NCBI GenBank assembly: GCA_010093605.1
Contig: MU004186.1
Location: 1,964,616-2,028,615, forward strand
Direction: 5' to 3'
DNA from: Lophium mytilinum
Taxonomy: Eukaryota; Ascomycota; Dothideomycetes; Mytilinidiales; Mytilinidiaceae
Length of the DNA: 64,000 nt
The notes beneath the pieces were generated by a model. The model worked only from the letters and a program-made list of their open reading frames with translations. It had not been told where the DNA came from and ran no database searches. Below, piece by piece: positions 33,820 to 42,773 of the stretch. The translations under genes were made by a program, and so were the position numbers. The stretch's first letter is position 1. Each line of letters begins with the position of its first letter.

Positions 33820-34854
33820 CTCCATGCCGTCATGAATGCTGATTCCGCTATTCTCGCGGTGCCCGAACGTCTTCCGCTCTCGAAGGTACACAGCCCAGTT
33901 GGTGATGTTCTCGATGAGGTTTCCATCGCGAACACGCTGATTGGCCTGCACCATTTTTCAGTGGATCGTAAGAACTGGCCAATCGTGATATACGCAGAAA
34001 GCGGCCTAGCGCCATCTATTCGTATTCACCGCCACAAAGCCAAGCTTTCTCCAAGAATGCTTGGGATGCTTCGCCCCGGTGACCCTGAAGATCAGGGAGG
34101 CATGAATGCACCATCCCGGACGTATGGGAGCTCTGCATCCGCTGACTCACTGTCCGTTGATTGAGATGCGGGGGATGATCCCTATTGTGTGGCTTCTGGC
34201 TACTCTGCATCCAGAAAGTAATAGAGAGCGTCTGAAGCATCCTCGCGTGCCACGCATCCTCAACCACCTCTTTGCGAGCTGGGTCGAATGGAGCTAGCTG
34301 CCACTGCACGCCTTGCGGCAATACCCATCGCACAGGTAAATTGTACCCCACCGCAAGCTCTTCAGCCCTATTCCCGGCGAGTGACTAACCAGCAGTCACC
34401 AGCAATTCGGTTAATGCAGCCCTGTCAGCGCCCTAAACGCAACGAGACCCGCATCTCTGTTACCTCAGCAGCCACCGACCAGCATCTAATAGGCAAATCT
34501 CGCAGAGGGGTGCCGTGCGATGCGAAAGCCTGCTGCTCAAGTCGTGGTAACCATGGTACGGCCGTTAACGAGGCGTTCTCGGAATAGCCGTGTGGTGGTT
34601 TCAGCGATCGTCATTGCGGCACTGCAGCTCTCTGCATCCCCAAATAGGAAACCAGCTCGCTAGCGTGCTCCATCAGCCTCATGAACTTTTCTGTACACTG
34701 AGTATATAGCAGCCCTAGAGTCGCTCAATATGACCTCCATCTCAATCCACTCTCATCCTTCAAGCTCAACAGTCAATTCACTGCCTCTCTCACCTCCAAC
34801 CTCATCTCTACTACCTGCATCTCTCATAGCCGATCTCCACACCAAACCGCTACC
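33820..34854. other. Intergenic region, no gene seen
   Basis: Several open frames of 60-110 codons overlap on both strands with no domain content. A TATATA element at 34703-34708 lies about 150 bp upstream of the start at 34855, and the intervening leader is C/T-rich, so this end is the promoter of the next gene. Confidence 0.45.
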
Positions 34855-35829
34855 ATGGGCTTCGACAAGCAAGGCGCTGTTTCGGTCTTCGAACTGGTGA
34901 TCTACTTCCCCGCCATAGTCGTCGCAGCTATTGTCTGCAGCCGTCACGGCTTCGGTCGCAGCTCCGGCTGGATCTACACCCTCATCCTCTGCCTTGTCCG
35001 CATCATTGGCGCATGCTGCCAGCTCGCGACATACTCGAACAAGACCAGCACCGGCCTCATTGAGACCGTGGTCATCCTAGACTCCGTGGGGATGTCCCCG
35101 CTACTCCTCGCGACGCTCGGACTCCTTTCCCGATGGTGAGTTCAACCTTCTCCACACTTCATATCTAGTTACAGTTCTAACATCCCACCCAGCGCCGACA
35201 CCATCAACTCCGCCAAAGGCGCCACCTTCAGCGCCATCCACTTCCGCCTACTGCAGCTCCTCATCAGCATCGGCCTGATCCTCTGCATCGTCGGCGGCAC
35301 CTCCAGCACCTCCTCAAACGGCACCTACACCGTGCAAAGCGAGACCAAAATCGGCGAGATCCTCTACGTCGTCGCCCTCGCCGCCCTGTACATCGTCGCC
35401 TTCATCACCAAGAGCAAGATGCACAATGCGCCCACCTCCGACAACCGCCTTGCCTGGGCCGTCATCATCGCCCTGCCCCTCATCACCGTGCGCCTGCTCT
35501 ACTCCCTCATCTCGGTGTTCGCCCACGACAAGCACTTCAGCCTGCTCACCGGCTCCGTCATCATCCACGTCTTCATGGCTATCCTCGAGGAAATGGTCGT
35601 CGTGGTTATTTACCTTGCTTTCGGCTGGGCGACGCCAGTGCTTGCGGCTGAGGCTAGAGGTCCCATTGCCAATAGGCCGTGGAAGGGTAACCTTTCCCCG
35701 GCTGGCCAGGCGCAGCATGGGAACGGTAATGGACGCGGACGGAGACAGGGCCCTATCCATCAGTTGGTGGGCGCCGGCATTGCGGCTGCTCAATCGAGGA
35801 GCCAGCCGAGACAGCAGCAGGGTGTGTAG
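34855..35829 (+). CDS. Seven-helix integral membrane protein (DUF7702-like)
   Basis: Two exons (34855-35135 and 35193-35829) give 305 aa. The splice joins LLSRW to CADTINSAKG with matching phase. Seven hydrophobic segments can be counted: around residues 10-27, 39-56, 68-90, 108-128, 143-161, 175-195 and 210-230. The C-terminal tail of about 70 residues is hydrophilic, Gly/Gln/Arg-rich and probably cytosolic. The lead FELVIYFPAIVVAAIV and the pair GWIYTLILCLVRIIGACCQ are characteristic of a large fungal family of uncharacterised membrane proteins listed as DUF7702. A receptor-like topology has been suggested by the helix number only. Ligand and function are unknown. Confidence 0.82.
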
Positions 35830-36213
35830 ACACCCGATCGTAAGCGTTTAGGGTTCATGGTTTTGACTTTTTAGCAGAAAATGAGGCGTTCATTAGACAG
35901 TGAGGGGCGTGGAAAACGGGCAGGCTGCATCTGGGGAGTCAACGTTGTGATTTGGTCGTTCAGATTCGGAGTTCGCTCGTTTTACCATCGATTTCAGCGG
36001 CATTGGTTTAGTGGTATTAGCTGGTTAGCTTGTGTGTATAGACGGTCCTAGGAATGATAATGCAGATTATCTGTGTTCGTTATCGATATTGGCTTTGCAG
36101 TAAGATCTCAAGATGTACCTGACAGCAACCATGGGTGCGACCTTTCAACCCTCCGCGAACCTTTCTCTGGCTCAATTTGTCTCCTTCATTATGTCCATAT
36201 CGTAGCCTTCCTT
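35830..36213. other. Convergent 3' region, no gene seen
   Basis: Short spacer between the seven-helix gene (+) and the single-pass membrane protein gene (-). Nothing structured seen. Confidence 0.5.
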
Positions 36214-37375
36214 TCACCGCATTCCCATTTCGGCGAGACTCCTCCCGTCAATCTCGCTCGGGATGTGCTGCGCCATGGTAAACTCCCTTTGCTGCTCATA
36301 CGGCTTCGGACGGCGCCTTCTCGTATGCACCAGATACCAGAGCGCAGCACACGCAATCACGAACGCAGCCGCACCAAGGACCGGACCAGCAATCCAGGCT
36401 TGATTAGTCTTGCTTGCTGCTGGCGACGGGGAAGGAGAGGGTGTCGGGGTGGTGGAAGCTAAGAAAGGTGTTAGCACCGTAGGAGAGTGAGTTTATGAAG
36501 TAATATGTGAGGCATACCTTCGCTTGTAGATATAGCACTCGTGGTGGACGATGGCTCGGACACAGTAGAAGAGAAGCTTGAAGATGTCCCCGGTGTTTCG
36601 CGGAATATTGTCAGTGCGGAGTAGCCCTCTGCGCAGAAGTAGTTGTAGTAGGCCGTCCCGGCTGCTGGCGCGGTCTCATAGATTGTTTGCTGTACGCAAT
36701 CCGAGCTGTGTAGTTATCATTAGCGACTGTGATGGCGATTCAAGAGAGGCTGAAGTCATTTCTTGGAGCCTGGCCCCGTGTACATGGATGCAGAGGAGAA
36801 GGAGGGAGGTACTAACCACATGAGAGTGTTTCCGCTGATCGAAAATGCTGATATCGGGGTCTGGAGACAGGTCACAAGCATCGGTAGGCCGATGCTGCTC
36901 GATTGGACACATCCTGCAAAGGCGTCGGAGGTGGAAAACACTTCGTCGGTCTGGCAGGTCAAAGCTTGCCCTAGATTTCGCGTTAGTCTACCAATCTGTA
37001 CGCATCCTTTTACTACTGCTTCGAGCCTTTCGTGTTCGAGGGCATATAAGTCTAGTTATAAGATCGACCGGCCTAGTTTCTCAACAGTCGAGGCTATGCG
37101 TATCTGGCCAACTAGGTAGGCTACGCTAGAAAGCGAGCGCCAGTAATTGACCTGCGGAACGTTGCGTCGGTTGGCCGATGAGAACCAGATCAAGAAGCCT
37201 TGTGTAATCCTGGTGCTGGCCTTGGTATACACTTACAGCTGCTGGTATCGCTAAAAACACTATTGTAATAACCAAGAAGAGGACCATCCAGGCCCGATTG
37301 TCTCCTAAGAAGCTCTGGAGCTGGCCGAGGAGCCGGCGTGATAACTGAGCGTAAGAGCGTAGTCGCAGTAGACAT
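36214..37375 (-). CDS. Single-pass membrane protein with Cys-containing ectodomain and Ser/Thr stalk
   Basis: Four exons, 37375-37237, 36964-36817, 36705-36518 and 36458-36214, give 239 aa in phase. Intron 1 is 272 nt; the later introns are 111 and 59 nt. Exons 1-3 hold a domain with about six cysteines (SLTCQTDEV, FAGC, LVTCLQT, MCSDC, YFCAEG). A Ser/Thr/Pro stalk follows (about residues 135-170). Then comes one transmembrane helix (AWIAGPVLGAAAFVIACAALWYL), a basic stop-transfer (HTRRRRPKP) and a short cytosolic tail. The N-terminus lacks an obvious signal peptide (an alternative start is 37408), so membrane insertion may rely on the single helix. The layout resembles fungal wall-stress sensor-like or Cys-rich surface proteins. 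I cannot assign a family. Confidence 0.7.
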
Positions 37376-38398
37376 GTTCTCGTCACCAATACGAGATAGA
37401 TGATGCAAGTACTCGATGTATTAGACGAACTGAAAAGTATAACAAACGAGTGAACCTAGAGGTGTATGTTGAAGCAAGAAATCAGAAGAAGAGGACATGG
37501 CACTGGAGGCTGTGTCGAACAATCCCATCTGCCATCGAAATAGTTCGTAGCATCGCGCCAGGGCGTAAGGCTGTACGCTCAGCCGTTGTCGATCTTCAAC
37601 TAGCCTCACCTATCAATGTGTTAAAAAGACGCCACGTTCGGTTCGAGCTGCCCATTGCTCCAGAATCACTGGTGTATCTGCAAGCGGAAGTCCTGTCAAA
37701 GCCTCTCCTAAGAGCAGAAGGCTCTGTGCCGTGTGAAGTTTTCAGCAATAAAGGCTGAGTATGCATGAGCGAATGTGAAGACGACAACGAATATGCACCT
37801 TGACCTATTTGTAGGTGCGGCCGCACAGCCTCGTCGGTATTGAGTAACTGCAGACGGCCCGACCACGAGAACGAAGCCTGGGATCATTATAATGACGACT
37901 GAGGCTTAAAGGATTTCCTTCTCCGAGGTGTTCGGGGCTACGAGTGACCTAAGGTAGTCAAGTTTTACAATCGCGACCTAGATGGTGAGTGAATTTAGCT
38001 TGAGGTGATTAAAGCTCAAAAGGTGAATTCAGACACCGCTCTCTAAGAATAAGCTGCCCCTTTCCTGAAGTACAAACCCGAGAGCGTTTACCCTCCACAT
38101 GAAACATGGCGACGCTGGATGCGGACGCGAGTAGAGGTCCCAGGGGCAGCAGTGGCTTGCCTAGACTATTGGTGGCACAGCCATGGATTGAGATCGGGCA
38201 TACTATCGTCGTTAAATGAGTCCATTTGAATAGGTATGCGATTTGCCGACCATAGAAAGTCGTGATGCTCGTTAAACAGACGCCCAGAACAGCCGAATCA
38301 AGTGAAGCGCCCAGCTTTTCTCTATACCGTGAATGAAGATGGACTCCTGAACACCTAGCAGCCTCCTGATGGTTATATTAACCTCTTGCAGACATAAC
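37376..38398. other. Intergenic region, no gene seen
   Basis: About 1 kb. A 102-codon + frame (37450-37758) has no recognisable domain. Confidence 0.5.
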
Positions 38399-40010
38399 CT
38401 ATGAATCTTGCATCTCTTGCTGTCCTTTCGTGCCCTCAATCTTCCCTGGCTCCTCGAACACAGCAGCCATTGCATCTTCGATTATCTTCATACCCTCCTC
38501 AATCTCAGCCTCAGAGATTACTAGCGGCGGCACGAAACGAAGCGTGTTTGTGCCACAAGTGATGACTAGTAATCCGCGCTCCCTAGCAGCCGTTACGACT
38601 GGTGTTGGGTCTTGGGTGAGCTGGAGGCCAAGGATGAGGCCCTTGCCTCTGACTTCAGTGATGATGCTCGGGAATCGTTTCTGAAGCGCCTTGAAGTGTT
38701 TGCGAAAGATCTGCTCTTTCTCCAATACTCCTTTCTGCAATTCTGGGTCTGAGAGTCTCGAGAGGATGTAGTGTGCGACTCGCGACCCGAGCGGGTTTCC
38801 ACCAAAAGTCGTTCCGTGATCACCTGTAACGATCTTAGTAGCCACAGCTTCATTGACGATAGTCGCGCCAATTGGGAAGCCGTTTCCGAGAGCTTTAGCA
38901 GTGGTAAGTATGTCCGGGTGGGCTTCCGCTGGCAGGGAGCCATGAGCCCATAACAATCCAGTACGGGAGAGACCGCATTGGATCTCGTCATAGATCAGAA
39001 CCGCGCCGACTTCGTCACATCGCTTCCTCAACGCGGTGAGGAATTCTGTTGTAGCTACGTTCACACCCCCCTCGCCCTGAATGGGCTCGATAATAACACC
39101 GCATGTTCTATCTGTGACAAGGTTGTTGATACCATCGATATCGTTGTATGTGCCGTATTTGAATCCTGGAACCATTGGCGCGAACGGCTTCTGATACTTT
39201 GGGTTCGGCGTCGCAGAGAGCGAGCCCATAGTGCGACCGTGGAAGGAGTTGTGGAAGGAGACCAGCTCGTACTTCTCGCCCGAAGGCTCCACAACCTTGC
39301 CGACCTTCCGCGCGAACTTGATAGCAGCCTCATTGGCTTCGGAACCTGAGTTGCAGATAAAAGCTTTGGAGGCAGTATGCATCGCGCCTGATTCGACAGT
39401 CTTCTCGACAAGGGATTTGGAGAGGGTGCCCGTCCATGGGTTATGGTAGAGGTTTGAGGTGTGAATGAGGGTTTGGGCCTTGACATCACAACTTCGTCAG
39501 CTTTTCGCCCTGTATCAGATAGTACAATTCTGGGGGAAAGATACCTGCTGCCCCAAGAGCTTTGCCATCTCTGGATCGCAATGGCCCAACGCATTCACGG
39601 CAATGCCGGCTGTGAAGTCTAGGTATTTCCTGTTCTCCACATCCCATAGATAGCATCCCTCTCCCTTCTCAAACATAGGCGGTGGGCGGACATAAGTTGG
39701 GACCATGAAAGGTAGCTGGTCATTCACTAGGCGGGCTGTTTGCGATGACTCGGCGGGGTCCGAGTTTGGCAGCGAGGCTTCTTTCTGCAGATACATCGTC
39801 AATACGTTGTTCTAGCTGGCAGGATGAAGCTGCTGAGGCAAAGTAAGGGGAACCGACTGCAATTGAGTCCTTCAATCCCCTAGGAAGGTTCGACTGCGCG
39901 ACCGCTGCTGATGCTGATGACGCATAACGGCTTGAGATAGGACAAACGACTGCAGCACGGGGTGTCGTCAATGCGACGCACAGCCGACGAGAAGAGACCC
40001 GAAACGCCAT
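38399..40010 (-). CDS. arg8: Acetylornithine aminotransferase, mitochondrial (arginine biosynthesis)
   Basis: This PLP enzyme converts N-acetylglutamate semialdehyde and glutamate to N-acetylornithine, a mitochondrial step of arginine synthesis. Three exons, 40010-39858, 39784-39545 and 39478-38399, give 490 aa. The first exon is rich in Arg, Ser and Ala without acidic residues up to RYASSASAAVAQ, a matrix presequence. Class III aminotransferase blocks are clear: FMVPTYVRPPPMFEKGEGCY, FTAGIAVNALGHCDPE, FICNSGSEANEAAIKFAR, SFHNSFHGRTMGSLSAT, YDEIQCGLSRTG (Asp294 binds the PLP pyridine) and TTAKALGNG (Schiff-base Lys326). The first intron donor is a weak GTCGGT. A GTT donor four bases further, with an AAAG acceptor, would also keep frame, so that junction is uncertain by a residue or two. 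Confidence 0.94.
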
Positions 40011-40754
40011 TTCGAAAACAATTAGGAGACCCAGAGGCGGGAAATGGAGGGTTATGTAGCAGACTAGGGCTTGGTGGTGGGAAACTGGTCGGTTGCGTGA
40101 CTGGAAAAATACAGGGCTTTTCTTATCGATAACAGAGTGCAGCATGAATGAAAGCCGAGCTTCGGAGGAGAGACTTTCTCTCCTCCAAGCAACTCATCCA
40201 TCATGTAAACAAGCTACTAGCATACGCCAGATTTGCATTAACGAGCATTCATATCAGGATTATCACTAGGATTAATAGGAGATGCCTGTGATTGCGCGCT
40301 CAGCTTTGTAAAGTGGCCGTCGTTAGCATTTATTGCACAAGTCTTGGCAACCCAGCTCTCTCAGACTGGCCGGCCCTTCTCATTCGCTTCACTGTGTTGT
40401 GAACTTCTTTGTCGTACCCTGCCTGGTACACGCGCTCTTCAGCGTGCCTCTCGGATGTCCATGAAGCGTACATCTCCTGTTTCCTGCTTACTCCGATTCG
40501 CGGCGAGCCGAGCAGTCTCGGGGTCGAGTGCGATGGATTCGGACTTCACAAGCGTTATGGACTGACGAAGCGGGGATCGGTGGTTCGTGCCCGCATACGC
40601 TGGTCTGTCCGACCGAGGATAGAGCTTGACGAAGAAATTCTTCGCCTCCTCCGCCGCTGGGGTGTACAGCCTTAGCCAGCTCATCGTTCGCTGCTCACTG
40701 ATAACGACAAGAATCTTTGTTTCGTTAACCTCGTCCTTGGATCCGGCGCCCCAG
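40011..40754. other. Intergenic region, no gene seen
   Basis: Promoter side of the acetylornithine aminotransferase gene followed by sequence with only short overlapping frames. It ends at a TIR element. Confidence 0.45.
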
Positions 40755-41148
40755 CACGCGGGGCATGTAAAAGGTGGCACTCTATTTTCGCTTTTGTGCA
40801 CCTATCTGCCACTGCTTTGATGTATTCTTTAAAACAAAAATCTCTTAGCTTTAGGCTATGTAGAAACTTGTTAAGGCACTCCAAGTAGTAGTAGACTGGA
40901 GCACCTACTATACCTACTAGATAGAACAGCTTTACAAGAGCATAGTAGATAAGTGGCAGTAGATACTGGCTATCTGTAAATATATAAAGTATACCTAATA
41001 CTTCTATACCTCTTTAGCACCGTTAGAGGTCCTCTAGTATACTATTACCACTTATAAAATACTAGCTTTGGCAAGCCTAATAGCTCCCCAGGCCACCTCA
41101 GACGGTGTTGAATAGCTTCAGCGTGCTACTTTTTTCCTGCCTAGCGTG
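40755..41148 (-). mobile_element. Non-autonomous TIR element (family 2), copy A
   Basis: This is a 394-bp AT-rich element with imperfect inverted ends: the left reads CACGCGGGGCATGTAAAAGG and the right, reversed, reads CACGCTAGGCAGGAAAAAAG. In reverse orientation its interior aligns with copy B (54772-55133) through the CTGAGGTGGC block, GAGCTATTAG and ATACTAGAGG. It has no coding capacity. No clear target-site duplication is visible. Confidence 0.7.
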
Positions 41149-42253
41149 CCCAAATCGCCCTCACGGTTGCCCAAACGTGTTTTCGTGGGCGCTTGTCGTC
41201 GGTCAAGAGGCGAGAATGCTTAGATGTGTCACATTCACTGCTAATTATTGGCTCTGGGCCCTTGGAGTTCCCACCGCTATAGGGACAGTAACTTACAGCC
41301 TTTGCCGAAAGAATGTACATAAGCAGGCTTTTACACCGATCAAATCGGCTTAAACAAAGTTGGAAAAGTGTGTTGAGGCCGGTCAGACAGCGGCGGAACA
41401 GAACCGCTCTGCTAAGCCAGCCAACCAACTCGGCCATCTGACCATTTGGTGCTTGTTGATGGAGACTGGACGAAACATAGTCTACTAAATCAAATATTTG
41501 AAAATCCTGGAAGGCACCATCGCAAGTGCATATCTATGTGACTGCTTACTTGGCCTCAAGATGACTTCAAAGACTTGTGCATATTGATTTGTACTACCGC
41601 TGTCTGAGGTGGCCCAGCAAGTTTAAAGACTGTTCAAACCGATGGGCTCGTACCTGATTTGGGGGTTTGAAAAGGTGTTGAAGCACCACTGACAGCGGCA
41701 AGCGAGGGGATAGGCTGAGGGTGCAGACTTGGATTGCTGCAGAGTTCACGAAAATACACAATGCATGATTCAACGCCTTCGGCGTTGAATCCTACAGAGT
41801 TGTACTTAATCATGAATATGCTCGACTCAAGAAGAGGCTGTTGGGCGGGCTGAGGAGGGCCTTTTCTCAGCGACCGTTCCTTGCACTGAATTGTTACCTG
41901 CGTAATTAATGCCCTACTCGAAAACGAGACAGCTCATACGAAGAAGAATTGACGTTATTACTTGCAGTAAATTTTCGTGCGTGAGAAGTTGGTGATGAAA
42001 GAAAATATCGATCACTGACTCTGATTCGCTACAAACCCAACGCCCCTGGACCACCCCCACCCACCATCCTGACGCCCCACACCCTTTTAGTTGCTAGTAG
42101 ATTTGATTGGCCTTTTCTACAGTCCGTGCCGTGCCTTGTGTTCCGCGGAAAAACTCTTTCCCCGCCCCACAACTTGATTTCGCTCGCCCACGCCATTTGT
42201 AAGCCTACATATAATGAAAATTTTCATCCAGTCTCCATCAACAAGCACCAAAT
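41149..42253. other. Intergenic region with hairpin; no gene seen
   Basis: No supported coding frame. Another CTGTCTGAGGTGGC block occurs at 41602-41615, shared with the family 2 elements but too short to call a copy. A strong hairpin lies at 41767-41791. The last 60 bp before the tRNA contain a TATAAT-like stretch (42210-42216). Confidence 0.45.
41767..41791. repeat. Perfect 11-bp stem, 3-nt loop hairpin
   Basis: GATTCAACGCC, loop TTC, then GGCGTTGAATC. All 11 pairs are Watson-Crick on either strand. It lies about 460 bp upstream of the tRNA gene with no gene assignment. Confidence 0.9.
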
Positions 42254-42284
42254 GGTCAGATGGCCGAGTTGGTTATGGCGCCAG

Positions 42285-42338
42285 GCAAGTTACTTGTTCA
42301 CATAAGTACTTACGTTCAGTTACTAACTGAGTTTCCAG
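42285..42338 (+). other. 54-nt intron-like insertion in the tRNA anticodon stem
   Basis: It is bounded by AG/GCAAGT on the left and CCAG/G on the right, with TACTAAC at 42321-42327 whose branch A (42326) is 12 nt before the 3' end. These are textbook spliceosomal GC-AG intron signals. It is also bounded by a CCAGG direct repeat, so it could be a recent insertion with duplicated target. Internal hairpins exist: CAAG-TTA-CTTG and CAGTTA-C-TAACTG. Confidence 0.8.
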
Positions 42339-42345
42339 GTTAAGG

Positions 42346-42361
42346 TTACCTTAACATTACA
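42346..42361 (+). other. Canonical 16-nt tRNA intron
   Basis: It sits one base 3' of the anticodon, the standard eukaryotic position. It contains CCTTAAC, the perfect complement of GTTAAGG around the anticodon, giving the usual anticodon-intron pairing. Confidence 0.88.
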
Positions 42362-42413
42362 TCCTGGTCACGTAAGTGGCGTGGGTTCGAGTCCCACTCT
42401 GATCAAGAGCTTC

Positions 42414-42419
42414 ATTTTT
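42414..42419 (+). terminator. RNA polymerase III terminator
   Basis: A run of six T's starts nine bases after the tRNA 3' end, and a second T6 run follows a few bases later. Confidence 0.8.
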
Positions 42420-42773
42420 TGCCCTTTTTTGATCCTCGATCATGTATTGGGTGTGTAGGGAGTGGTTGGTAGAATGTTGATGAGGTGTTGTGGCGGGTGA
42501 TGCAGCGGGAAAGGATACAGTGCATCGTAAAGAAGCTACAAACGAGTTTGGCATGCGCGGAATCGTTTCTTTTTATTCATTATACGTAGGAATGTCACGT
42601 TGAAATGTTATCTAGCATTCAAATCATTAAATTCGTCTAAGGATTTCGATGCGTTCCCATCATTGCCGCAGTGAGCCTACCCACTTCTCAGCCTCCAAAT
42701 TACAGCGTATCTCCAACAGTGTATGCTCGCACTACTCTAAAGGACCTGTATTCACCCTCTCAAGCCCTCGCAC
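42420..42773. other. Spacer between tRNA and M28 peptidase 3' end
   Basis: No gene is seen. It contains the second T-run and the presumed 3' UTR of the peptidase gene. Confidence 0.5.

Larger units (their letters stand above)
42254..42405 (+). tRNA. tRNA-Leu(AAG) gene with two interruptions
   Basis: Acceptor strands GGTCAGA (42254-42260) and TCTGATC (42398-42404) pair fully with one G-U, and A42405 is the discriminator. Box A (TGGCCGAGTTGG, 42261 onward) and box B (GGTTCGAGTCC) are intact. The D stem is GCC/GGC. The T stem is GTGGG/CCCAC with loop TTCGAGT. A long variable arm, CAC-GTAA-GTG, is as expected for leucine tRNA. The anticodon stem CCAGG/CCTGG and loop TTAAGGT (anticodon AAG at 42342-42344) form only after removing two insertions: 42285-42338 (54 nt, in the 5' stem strand) and 42346-42361 (16 nt, the canonical position after base 37). 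The mature RNA would be 82 nt. A T-run terminator follows at 42414. Confidence 0.88.

Noticed and set aside
34016-34587. Overlapping frames of 60-110 codons on both strands
   Set aside because: Several frames are open at once in a GC-balanced spacer and none has family content.
41602-41618. Third copy of TIR family 2
   Set aside because: Only the 14-bp CTGTCTGAGGTGGC block is shared and no terminal repeats are present.
41673-41689. Shared AGGTGYTGAAGCACCAC motif, also at 63083-63099
   Set aside because: A 17-bp near-palindrome found twice with weak flanking similarity; too short to call a repeat family.
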